Made by a program: the position numbers and the translations under genes
Shown here: in pieces, positions 6,556-12,691 of the stretch
Layout of the letters: each line of letters opens with the position of its first letter
Position numbering within the stretch: the first letter of the stretch is position 1
Notes under the pieces: generated by a model
The model's input: only the letters and a program-made list of their open reading frames with translations
Databases searched by the model: none
Told to the model about the DNA's origin: nothing
DNA from: Patescibacteria group bacterium
Lineage (GTDB): Bacteria > Patescibacteriota > Patescibacteriia > Patescibacteriales > VMTK01
Assembly: GCA_018896595.1 (NCBI GenBank)
Contig: JAHIME010000007.1
Span: 1 to 12,691, forward strand
Direction: 5' to 3'
DNA: 12,691 nucleotides

Positions 6556-8357
6556 ATCCGCCCCTCGCGAGGAGCGGGGTAAAATTTATTAATTATGCCG
6601 CGCGGCGTGATGCCGTGTTTTTTGTTGTAGGCGATTTGAACTTTGCGCCGGCGGTTAGTTTCGCTAACGGCAAATTTTATCGCCGGCGTGATTTTGTCGG
6701 CGTACATTATGGCTTTTCCTTCAATATGCCGGGCGGCGCGGCCGATAGTTTGGATTAATGACGTATTATTGCGCAAAAAGCCGGACATGTCGGCGTCTAA
6801 AATCGCGACCAATGAAACTTCGGGAAGATCAAGCCCTTCGCGCAGAAGATTGATGCCTACCAGCACATCATATTTGCCTTGGCGCAAGTCGCGCAAAATC
6901 TCTACTCGTTCAAATGTTTCAATTTCGCTGTGCAGATATTGGACTTTAACGCCTTTGTCTTTCAGAAAGCCGGCTAAATCTTCGGCCATGCGCTTGGTTA
7001 AAGTGGTGACCAAAACCCGCTGGCCTCGGGCCGTTCTTTTTCCAATTTCATTGATTAAATCGGGAATCTGCCCTTCGGCCGGCCTTATTTCAATTTCCGG
7101 GTCAAGCAGGCCGGTCGGCCGGACAAGCTGTTCAACAACCCGGTTGGATTTTTTTATTTCATATTCCGCGGGAGTGGCGCTTAAATAAACAATCCGGTTG
7201 ATTTTGGAATTAAACTCCTTGAAGTTAAGCGGACGATTGTCCAAGGCGCTGGGCAGGCGAAAGCCGAAATTAATCAGAGTTTGCTTTCTTGATTGGTCGC
7301 CGGCGTACATGCCGCGGATTTGCGGTATGGAAACATGCGATTCATCAACAAATATCAAATAATCTTTTGGAAAAAAATCCATTAAAGTCGCCGGCGGCTC
7401 CCCCGGCGCCCTATCGGAAAGATGGCGCGAATAATTTTCAATGCCGTTGCAATAGCCGATTTCTTCCATCATTTCCAAATCATAATTGGTTTTTTTCTCC
7501 AGCCGGTAAGCTTCCATTTCCTTACCTTGTTTTTTTAATTCTCCCAACCTCTCTTTTAGCTCAAGCCTTATCGCTTCCATAGCCGATTTCATTCTGTCTT
7601 CCGGAGTCATAAAATGTTTCGCCGGCAGTATTGTTATTTCGCTTACAGGAACGAATTTAGAGCGCGTTTCATTATTGGTGTTTGCCGTTAAAATATCGCT
7701 TATAATATCCCCGGACATAACAACGCGGATGATTTCTTCGCCCGTCGCCAGATGAATGTCAATATTTTCCCCTTTCACCCTGAATTGCCCGCGCTTGAAT
7801 TCCAGGTCGTTGCGCGTATATTGTATTTTCACAAGCCGGCGCAAAAGCTCGTTGCGCTTGATTGCCTGCCCGATTTTAAAACATTCGCTTAGCGCGATGT
7901 AGTTTTCTTTTTCGCCGATGCCGTAGATGCAGGAAACGCTGGCGACGATTATCACATCGCGGCGGTTAACGAGCGACTGGGTGGCGGCATGGCGCAAGCG
8001 GTCAATCTCTTCGTTGATGGCCGTTTCCTTTTCTATGTATGTGTCGGTTTGCGGTATATAGGCCTCTGGCTGATAATAGTCGTAATAGGAAACAAAATAA
8101 TGCACGGCGTTGTCCGGAAAAAATCGCCTGAATTCGCCGTAAAGCTGGGCGGCCAAAGTTTTGTTATGCGAAATCACCAATGCCGGCTTTTGGATTTTTT
8201 CAATGACATTGGCCATGGTAAAGGTTTTGCCGCTTCCCGTTACTCCAAGCAATGTTTGCGCTTTATAATTTTTGTTAATCCCGTTAACTAATTTTGCTAT
8301 AGCTTGCGGCTGATCGCCGGTCGGCTTGAATTTGCTTTGTAAGATAAATTTTTGCAT
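6552..8357 (-). CDS. uvrB: UvrB excinuclease subunit lacking the C-terminal UVR domain
   Basis: UvrB is the damage-verifying helicase of nucleotide excision repair, loaded by UvrA and bound by UvrC. The 601 residues show Walker A GVTGSGKT (38-45), the beta-hairpin region [20 protein letters not shown] (91-110), DESH (338-341) and QTIGRAARH (536-544). The usual protein is about 660-670 residues and ends in a UVR coiled-coil motif that contacts UvrC; here it ends just after [14 protein letters not shown], with a hairpin-encoded tail. I start at ATG 8357 rather than TTG 8366 because the TTG overlaps a strong -10 box; [20 protein letters not shown] is also a normal UvrB start. The helicase core looks intact. 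How it recruits UvrC without the UVR motif is open. Confidence 0.96.
   Translation of the reverse strand: MQKFILQSKFKPTGDQPQAIAKLVNGINKNYKAQTLLGVTGSGKTFTMANVIEKIQKPALVISHNKTLAAQLYGEFRRFFPDNAVHYFVSYYDYYQPEAYIPQTDTYIEKETAINEEIDRLRHAATQSLVNRRDVIIVASVSCIYGIGEKENYIALSECFKIGQAIKRNELLRRLVKIQYTRNDLEFKRGQFRVKGENIDIHLATGEEIIRVVMSGDIISDILTANTNNETRSKFVPVSEITILPAKHFMTPEDRMKSAMEAIRLELKERLGELKKQGKEMEAYRLEKKTNYDLEMMEEIGYCNGIENYSRHLSDRAPGEPPATLMDFFPKDYLIFVDESHVSIPQIRGMYAGDQSRKQTLINFGFRLPSALDNRPLNFKEFNSKINRIVYLSATPAEYEIKKSNRVVEQLVRPTGLLDPEIEIRPAEGQIPDLINEIGKRTARGQRVLVTTLTKRMAEDLAGFLKDKGVKVQYLHSEIETFERVEILRDLRQGKYDVLVGINLLREGLDLPEVSLVAILDADMSGFLRNNTSLIQTIGRAARHIEGKAIMYADKITPAIKFAVSETNRRRKVQIAYNKKHGITPRGIINKFYPAPREGRI
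6558..6579. repeat. GC-rich hairpin encoding the UvrB C-terminus
   Basis: An imperfect palindrome centred on ctcgcgag. Read on the minus strand it encodes the last UvrB residues, YPAPREGRI. It adjoins the 44-bp array and looks like another repeat that has become coding sequence. Confidence 0.7.
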
Positions 8358-8365
8358 ATTAAACA

Positions 8366-8394
8366 ATTATATCAGCATAAAAATTTTTTGACAA
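8366..8394 (-). promoter_or_regulatory. uvrB promoter, predicted near-leaderless
   Basis: Minus-strand TTGTCA (8394-8389), 17-bp spacer, then perfect TATAAT (8371-8366). Transcription should begin near 8359-8360, only 2-3 nt before the ATG at 8357, which leaves no room for a ribosome-binding site. Confidence 0.75.
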
Positions 8395-8416
8395 TCAGCG
8401 TAATTTAAGCTAAAAT
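8388..8416 (+). promoter_or_regulatory. ileS promoter overlapping the uvrB promoter
   Basis: Perfect TTGACA (8388-8393), 17-bp spacer, then TAAAAT (8411-8416), one base from consensus. The start would be near 8423, giving ileS a leader of about 250 nt. The -35 box shares five base pairs with the -35 box of the opposite promoter, so the two probably cannot be occupied together. Confidence 0.75.
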
Positions 8417-8467
8417 AATACTATACGAAACAAAAGAATTTTTTAATTAAGAGTGTTGGATAATTTA

Positions 8468-8648
<181 letters not shown>

Positions 8649-8672
8649 GGAGAAGGAATTATTTAATAGTCT

Positions 8673-11600
8673 ATGTTTATGCAAAAGAAAAATAAAGAAA
8701 ATATAAAAAGCGCGAATCTTTTTCCGGCGATGGAAGAAGAGGTTTTGAATTTTTGGGATAAAAGTAAAACATTTGAAAAGTCCGTAAAAAAGGAAGCGCC
8801 GCACGGCCCCTCCAATTCGGCGGGCAAGGACTATTTTTTTTACGACGGGCCGCCGTTCGCCACCGGCACGCCCCATTACGGGCATATTGTGGGAAATGTA
8901 ATGAAAGATGTTGTGCCGCGATATTGGACAATGAAAGGATATAGGGTAGAGCGGCGCTGGGGCTGGGATTGCCACGGCCTGCCTATTGAGAATATTGTGG
9001 AAAAGGAAATGGGATCAAAAGCCAAAAAAGACATTGAAGACTTGGGCGTGGATAAATTTAATGAATTGTGCCGCGCGAAAGTTTTGGGTTATGTTGATGA
9101 GTGGAAAAAAGTGATTGGAAGATTGGGCAGGTGGGCGGATATGGAAAACAGCTACAAAACAATGGATTTGGATTTTATGGAGTCGGTTTGGTGGGTGTTT
9201 AAGGAATTATATGACAAAGGTTTGATTTACGAGGGCTACAGATCAATGCATGTCTGCCCACGATGCGAAACAACCCTGTCACAGTCAGAAGTTGCCGAGG
9301 GCTATAAGGATATTAAGGATTTGTCGTGCGTAGTTAAATTTGAAATCGCCAATCCGCGCCAATTAGACGCCAATCTACGCCAAGACGATAAAGTGTATGT
9401 GCTGGCGTGGACTACTACGCCGTGGACATTGATTGGGAATGTGGCACTGGCGATGGGAGAGAAGATTGATTATGTGCTGGCGGGAATTAGGAATCAGGAA
9501 TTAGGAATCAGGGAATATTATATTTTAGCGAAAGAAAGAGTTGGAGAGATTTTAAAAGATAAAGAATATGAAATAATTAAAGAATTGAAAGGCAAGGATT
9601 TGGTGGGGTTGGAATATAAATCTTTGTTTGATTATTATGCCAAAGATGAAAAATCGGAAAATAGGAAAAACGGATGGAAAATTTATCCGGCGAATTTTGT
9701 GACGACCGAAGAAGGAACGGGCGTGGTGCATATCGCGCCGGCGTTTGGCGAGGATGATATGAATTTGGGTAAAAAACATAATCTGCCTTTTATTCAGCAT
9801 GTTGGCATGGATGGCGTAATCAAGAAAGAAGCCGGCGAATTTGCCGGTATGAGCGTTAAACCGGCCGATGATCACACAAAAACAGATGTTGAAATAATAA
9901 AATATTTGGCTTACAAAGGTTTGTTATTTGCTAAAGAAAAATACGAGCACAGTTATCCGCACTGCTGGCGCTGTGAAACGCCCTTGATTAATTACGCGAC
10001 TTCTTCATGGTTCGTGAATATTGAAAAGATAAAAAAACAGATGCTTAAAACCGCGAAAGAAATCAGCTGGTCGCCCAAGCATATTAAAGAGGGCAGATTC
10101 GGCAACTGGTTAGAAAGCGCGCGCGATTGGTCAATCAGCAGGCAGAGGTTCTGGGCGTCCGTTATGCCTATTTGGAAATGCGAAAAATGCGGCGAAATGA
10201 AAGTAATTGGCTCGGTTAAAGAATTGGAGAAATTAAGCGGCGAAAAAATTACTGACATTCATAAACACATTGTTGACAAAATTACTTTCAAGTGCGAAAA
10301 GTGCGCCGGCGAAATGCGTAGAATTCCGGATGTGCTGGATACTTGGTTTGATTCCGGCTCAATGCCTTACGCGCAAATGCATTATCCTTTTGACCCCGAT
10401 AGTATATCCTCGCAGTACTCGGATAACTACGGGGCAGGAAACAAAGAAAAAATTGTTACTTTATGTCCGCCAAAAGGATTTCCGGCGCAGTTTATCGCAG
10501 AAGGAATTGATCAGACCAGATGCTGGTTTTATTATCTCCACGCGATTGCCAGCGGCATTACGGGCAAGCCGGCTTATAAAAATGTAATAGTCAATGGAAT
10601 AGTTTTGGCCGAAGACGGCAAAAAGATGGCCAAAAAGTTGAACAATTATCCCGATCCTATGTTCGTGTTTGACCAATACGGAGCGGACGCTTTGCGCTAT
10701 TATCTTTTAACTTCGCCGGTGATGCTGGCGGAGAATTTGAATTTCTCCGAAAAAGGAGTTGAGGAAGCATTGAGAAAAGTGGGGATGATTTTGTGGAATG
10801 TTTATAAATTTTACGAGATGTACGCGGAATCCCCCCTAACCCCCCTTGCGAAGGGGGGCGAGGTGGGATCTTCAGCACTGGATAAATGGATTAACGCAAG
10901 ATTAAAACAATTAATAAAAGAAGTAACGGAAAATATGGATAATTATAATCTGCCCAAAGCAACCAGGCCGATTGGGGAGTTTATTAATGATTTGTCCACT
11001 TGGTATTTGCGCCGCTCGCGCGACAGGTTTAAAGGTGATAATGAAGAAGATAAGAACGCGGCTTTAAGCACGATGAAGTATGTTTTAATAGAACTGGCGA
11101 AAGTTATGGCGCCGTTTACGCCGTTTATCGCCGAGCAGTTGTGGCAGAAAGTGAGCGGGAATGATTTTAAAGATGAGAATAAATCGGTGCATTTGGAAAG
11201 CTGGCCAACCGTGGAATCAGGAATTATGAATCAGGAATCAGGAATAATTACTGAGATGGAAGGAGTAAGAAAAATTGTGGAGCTGGGATTGGCGAAGAGA
11301 GATGAGGCGGGGATAAAAGTGAGACAACCATTAAATAAATTTTCAATTTTCAATTTTCAATTTTCAATTATTGAATATGAAGATTTAATAAAAGATGAAT
11401 TAAATATTAAAGACATAAAAATAGAAAAAGACAAGGGAGAATTAAGGGTAGAATTGGATACTAAGATTACTCCTGAATTGAAGCAGGAAGGAATAAAAAG
11501 AGAATTGGTGCGTTTTATTAACGGTTTGCGCAAAGAGGCGGGGATGACGATTAAGGACAGGGCGATTGTTTTTTACGAAACCGACAGTGATATTATTAAA

Positions 11601-11777
11601 AAAGCCGTTGATAAATACGCCAAAGAAATTATGAATGACACGTTAAGCGAAGATATTGTTTTCGGTTTCAACGGAGAAGCTGCTAAAGGCGCGGAGTTTG
11701 AAAAAGAAGTTAAGATTGAGGGGGAGACGGTGAAACTGGGGATTAGGATTGTATCTCTTGATAAAGGCGGCAAATAA
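8673..11777 (+). CDS. ileS: Isoleucyl-tRNA synthetase, type 2 (eukaryote-like)
   Basis: It charges tRNA-Ile with isoleucine in the cytoplasm. The HIGH signature is TPHYGH (66-71), followed by WGWDCHGLPIE, as in eukaryote-like type 2 enzymes, which are typically insensitive to mupirocin. The editing domain follows WTTTPWTLIGN. The KMSKS loop reads KMAKK (651-655), with alanine in place of the serine. CxxC pairs at 503-506 and 541-544 suggest a bound zinc. The anticodon-binding domain runs from about 735. Length (1034) is normal for the type, although five repeat-encoded peptides are inserted: residues about 225-237, 271-280, 720-734, 848-858 and 890-899. All are in frame and the protein reads through, so it is presumably active. 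ATG 8673 was taken; ATG 8679 is an alternative. Confidence 0.96.
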   Translation: MFMQKKNKENIKSANLFPAMEEEVLNFWDKSKTFEKSVKKEAPHGPSNSAGKDYFFYDGPPFATGTPHYGHIVGNVMKDVVPRYWTMKGYRVERRWGWDCHGLPIENIVEKEMGSKAKKDIEDLGVDKFNELCRAKVLGYVDEWKKVIGRLGRWADMENSYKTMDLDFMESVWWVFKELYDKGLIYEGYRSMHVCPRCETTLSQSEVAEGYKDIKDLSCVVKFEIANPRQLDANLRQDDKVYVLAWTTTPWTLIGNVALAMGEKIDYVLAGIRNQELGIREYYILAKERVGEILKDKEYEIIKELKGKDLVGLEYKSLFDYYAKDEKSENRKNGWKIYPANFVTTEEGTGVVHIAPAFGEDDMNLGKKHNLPFIQHVGMDGVIKKEAGEFAGMSVKPADDHTKTDVEIIKYLAYKGLLFAKEKYEHSYPHCWRCETPLINYATSSWFVNIEKIKKQMLKTAKEISWSPKHIKEGRFGNWLESARDWSISRQRFWASVMPIWKCEKCGEMKVIGSVKELEKLSGEKITDIHKHIVDKITFKCEKCAGEMRRIPDVLDTWFDSGSMPYAQMHYPFDPDSISSQYSDNYGAGNKEKIVTLCPPKGFPAQFIAEGIDQTRCWFYYLHAIASGITGKPAYKNVIVNGIVLAEDGKKMAKKLNNYPDPMFVFDQYGADALRYYLLTSPVMLAENLNFSEKGVEEALRKVGMILWNVYKFYEMYAESPLTPLAKGGEVGSSALDKWINARLKQLIKEVTENMDNYNLPKATRPIGEFINDLSTWYLRRSRDRFKGDNEEDKNAALSTMKYVLIELAKVMAPFTPFIAEQLWQKVSGNDFKDENKSVHLESWPTVESGIMNQESGIITEMEGVRKIVELGLAKRDEAGIKVRQPLNKFSIFNFQFSIIEYEDLIKDELNIKDIKIEKDKGELRVELDTKITPELKQEGIKRELVRFINGLRKEAGMTIKDRAIVFYETDSDIIKKAVDKYAKEIMNDTLSEDIVFGFNGEAAKGAEFEKEVKIEGETVKLGIRIVSLDKGGK
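9347..9384 (+). repeat. Decamer-like repeat in ileS
   Basis: The core cgccaa recurs four times at 10-11 bp spacing, encoding roughly ANPRQLDANLRQ ahead of the editing domain. It looks like an inserted linker. Confidence 0.6.
9483..9510 (+). repeat. Heptamer repeat in ileS, site 1
   Basis: Four units alternating ggaatta and ggaatca, encoding GIRNQELGIR in the editing domain. Confidence 0.85.
10828..10871 (+). repeat. GC-rich palindromic repeat inserted in frame in ileS
   Basis: The core at 10830-10859 pairs cccccctt-type arms around a gcg centre and is codon-aligned; with its tail it encodes SPLTPLAKGGEVGS. It lies between the KFYEMYA helix and the ALDKWINARL start of the anticodon-binding domain. 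The same repeat family recurs at 11782 and 12203. Confidence 0.85.
11213..11247 (+). repeat. Heptamer repeat in ileS, site 2
   Basis: Five units of ggaatca-type heptamers encode ESGIMNQESGII. The unit is the same as at site 1, about 1.7 kb upstream. Confidence 0.85.
11340..11367 (+). repeat. Heptamer repeat in ileS, site 3
   Basis: Four perfect units of ttttcaa encode FSIFNFQFSI. The unit differs from sites 1 and 2 but its length is again 7 bp. Confidence 0.9.
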
Positions 11778-11781
11778 GAAG

Positions 11782-11809
11782 CCCCCCTTCGTAAGTGGGG
11801 TAAGGGGGG
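11782..11809 (-). repeat. GC-rich palindromic repeat left of the DUF559 gene
   Basis: It belongs to the family seen inside ileS, but in reverse orientation. The terminal c6 and g6 runs pair; it starts 4 bp after the ileS stop and may act as a terminator or mRNA-end hairpin. Confidence 0.8.
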
Positions 11810-11818
11810 ATCAAAAAC

Positions 11819-12199
11819 ATGAATAATCAAACCAAGTTAGTTACCGGACATTATTTGCCATACAATCCAGATTTAGTCGGCAGAGCGAGGGAATTAAGAA
11901 AAAATATGACAGTCGCGGAAAGAAAATTGTGGTATGACTATTTAAGATATTTTAAATATCCGGTATTAAGGCAAAGGCCGATTGATAACTACATCGTTGA
12001 TTTTTATTGTCCTCAATTAAAATTGGTTATTGAGATTGATGGAGAAACCCATATTGAAGCTCACGATATTAAATATGATAACATTAGAACAAAAATATTA
12101 GAAGAAAAATATGGGTTAAGAGTGATTAGGTTTTGGAATTTAGATGTTTTGGATGGATTTGATGTTGTGTGCGAGATAATTGAAAGGGAGTTAATTTAA
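11819..12199 (+). CDS. DUF559 (Vsr-like endonuclease fold) protein
   Basis: The 126 residues match DUF559: ARELRKNMTVAERKLW (23-38), LRQRPIDNYIVDFYCPQLKL (50-69), VIEIDGETH (70-78) and GLRVIRFWNLDVL (99-111). The family shares the very-short-patch-repair endonuclease fold; likely metal or catalytic residues are E34, D61, E72 and D74. Its biological role is not established, and homologues are scattered in many genomes as single genes. This copy is complete, has no clear Shine-Dalgarno sequence, and lies between two inverted copies of a GC-rich repeat. The layout suggests either a mobile cassette or a gene that co-spreads with the repeat; both are inferences. It could also be read through from ileS. 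Confidence 0.9.
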   Translation: MNNQTKLVTGHYLPYNPDLVGRARELRKNMTVAERKLWYDYLRYFKYPVLRQRPIDNYIVDFYCPQLKLVIEIDGETHIEAHDIKYDNIRTKILEEKYGLRVIRFWNLDVLDGFDVVCEIIERELI

Positions 12200-12202
12200 A
12201 AT

Positions 12203-12230
12203 TCCCCCTAACCCCCTTTACGAAAGGGGG
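12203..12230 (+). repeat. GC-rich palindromic repeat right of the DUF559 gene
   Basis: The cccccta, accccctt, acgaa and ggggg blocks match the ileS-internal copy in the same orientation and are inverted relative to the copy at 11782. It ends 9 bp before the next ATG, so its hairpin could affect translation of that gene. Confidence 0.8.
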
Positions 12231-12239
12231 CAGACAAAT

Positions 12240-12691
12240 ATGAAAGTCATAAAAACAATAAAAGCGTTGGTTTTATTTTCCGGCGGGCTGGACTCAATGC
12301 TGGCCGTTAAAATTTTGCAAAAGCAAAATATTGAAGTTGGCGGCGCTTGCTTTAAGAGCAATTTTTTCGGCTGTGAAAAGGCGCGTGAGCCGGCGGAATT
12401 TTTGGGAATTAAATTATTTGAAATTGACATAAGCGAAGAAATTTTAGAGCTGGTAAAAAATCCGCCGAGCGGCTATGGCAAGCATCTGAATCCTTGCGTT
12501 GACTGCCATGCTTTAATGGTTAAAAAGGCGAGTGAGTTTTTACAAAAAGGCTCCACAGCTCCCCGCAGTGCGATGTGGGGAGACTATGGAGCCGGCATTT
12601 ATGATTTTATCGCCACCGGCGAAGTCTTGGGCCAAAGGCCGTTTTCGCAGAATAAAGACGCGCTAAAAAGAGTGGAAAAATTAGCCGGCGT
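12240..12691 (+). CDS. PP-loop ATPase, tRNA thiolation-type (MnmA/ThiI-like), N-terminal part
   Basis: The gene runs off the right edge after 150 residues. The PP-loop SGGLDS (14-19) binds ATP for adenylation of a tRNA base or other substrate. PCVDCH (85-90) and DFIATGEVLGQRPFSQNKDAL (122-142) match a family often annotated as tRNA (5-methylaminomethyl-2-thiouridylate) methyltransferase or ThiI-like; the substrate is not certain. The two cysteines at 86 and 89 could hold metal or take part in sulphur transfer. Residues 104-118 are encoded by a 45-bp palindrome, an apparent in-frame insertion between the SEFLQK helix and GIYDFIATGEV. The start ATG follows a GC-rich repeat. Confidence 0.85.
   Translation, partial: MKVIKTIKALVLFSGGLDSMLAVKILQKQNIEVGGACFKSNFFGCEKAREPAEFLGIKLFEIDISEEILELVKNPPSGYGKHLNPCVDCHALMVKKASEFLQKGSTAPRSAMWGDYGAGIYDFIATGEVLGQRPFSQNKDALKRVEKLAG
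12549..12593. repeat. 45-bp palindromic insertion filling exactly 15 codons
   Basis: The outer arms ggctcca and tggagcc and the inner arms ctcccc and ggggag pair, with minor mismatches between them. It begins on a codon boundary (codon 104) and ends on one (codon 118). Confidence 0.8.

Noticed and set aside
6468..7188. Plus-strand ORFs opposite uvrB and the 44-bp array
   Set aside because: They are antisense shadows; the minus-strand UvrB reading is unequivocal.
8364..8366. TTG start for uvrB giving three extra residues
   Set aside because: It overlaps the best -10 box and lies before the predicted transcription start; ATG 8357 gives the normal N-terminus.

Overview
The window looks like a piece of a small-genome, AT-rich bacterial chromosome, most likely a member of the Candidate Phyla Radiation (Patescibacteria). 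The reasons are shortened repair proteins, a eukaryote-type isoleucyl-tRNA synthetase, few Shine-Dalgarno sites, and many short palindromic or heptamer repeats lying in frame inside housekeeping genes. The lineage is inferred from style, not proven. TGA reads as stop (the RhuM gene ends with it), so the standard code applies.

Region 1 (1-4975) is an accessory island read left to right. It holds the C-terminal part of an EcoRI-type adenine methyltransferase, an unrecognised 331-residue protein, an AntA/AntB antirepressor-like protein, a RhuM-family protein, a DUF262 (DGQQR) protein with a C-terminal HNH nuclease, and a remnant of an AAA/ABC-type ATPase, and it closes with a rho-independent terminator. 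The start of the DUF262 gene is present three times: once as the real gene start, and twice as decayed copies just ahead of the AntA and RhuM genes. Both decayed copies carry the same in-frame 21-bp palindromic insertion. The first copy also carries a relic of a RhuM gene start. The locus therefore appears to have been built by duplication and replacement of genes behind a shared leader.

Region 2 (5067-8357) holds convergent uvrC and uvrB. UvrC keeps its GIY-YIG nuclease, four cluster-type cysteines and the RNase H-like nuclease, but lacks the C-terminal helix-hairpin-helix domain and has no clear UVR motif. UvrB keeps the full helicase core but lacks its C-terminal UVR domain; its last residues are encoded by a GC-rich hairpin next to three tandem 44-bp hairpin repeats. 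The UVR-UVR contact between the two proteins thus seems absent on both sides.

Region 3 (8358-8672) is a divergent control region. Two sigma70-like promoters facing opposite ways share their -35 boxes. The uvrB transcript is predicted to be almost leaderless. The ileS transcript has a leader of about 250 nt filled by a pair of inverted palindromic repeats.

Region 4 (8673-12691) holds ileS (type 2, HYGH and KMAKK signatures, five in-frame repeat insertions), a small DUF559 endonuclease-fold gene flanked by inverted GC-rich repeats, and the start of a PP-loop tRNA-thiolation-type gene. That last gene contains a 45-bp palindrome filling exactly 15 codons. The recurring theme of the window is palindromic and heptamer repeats that enter genes in frame and are tolerated.
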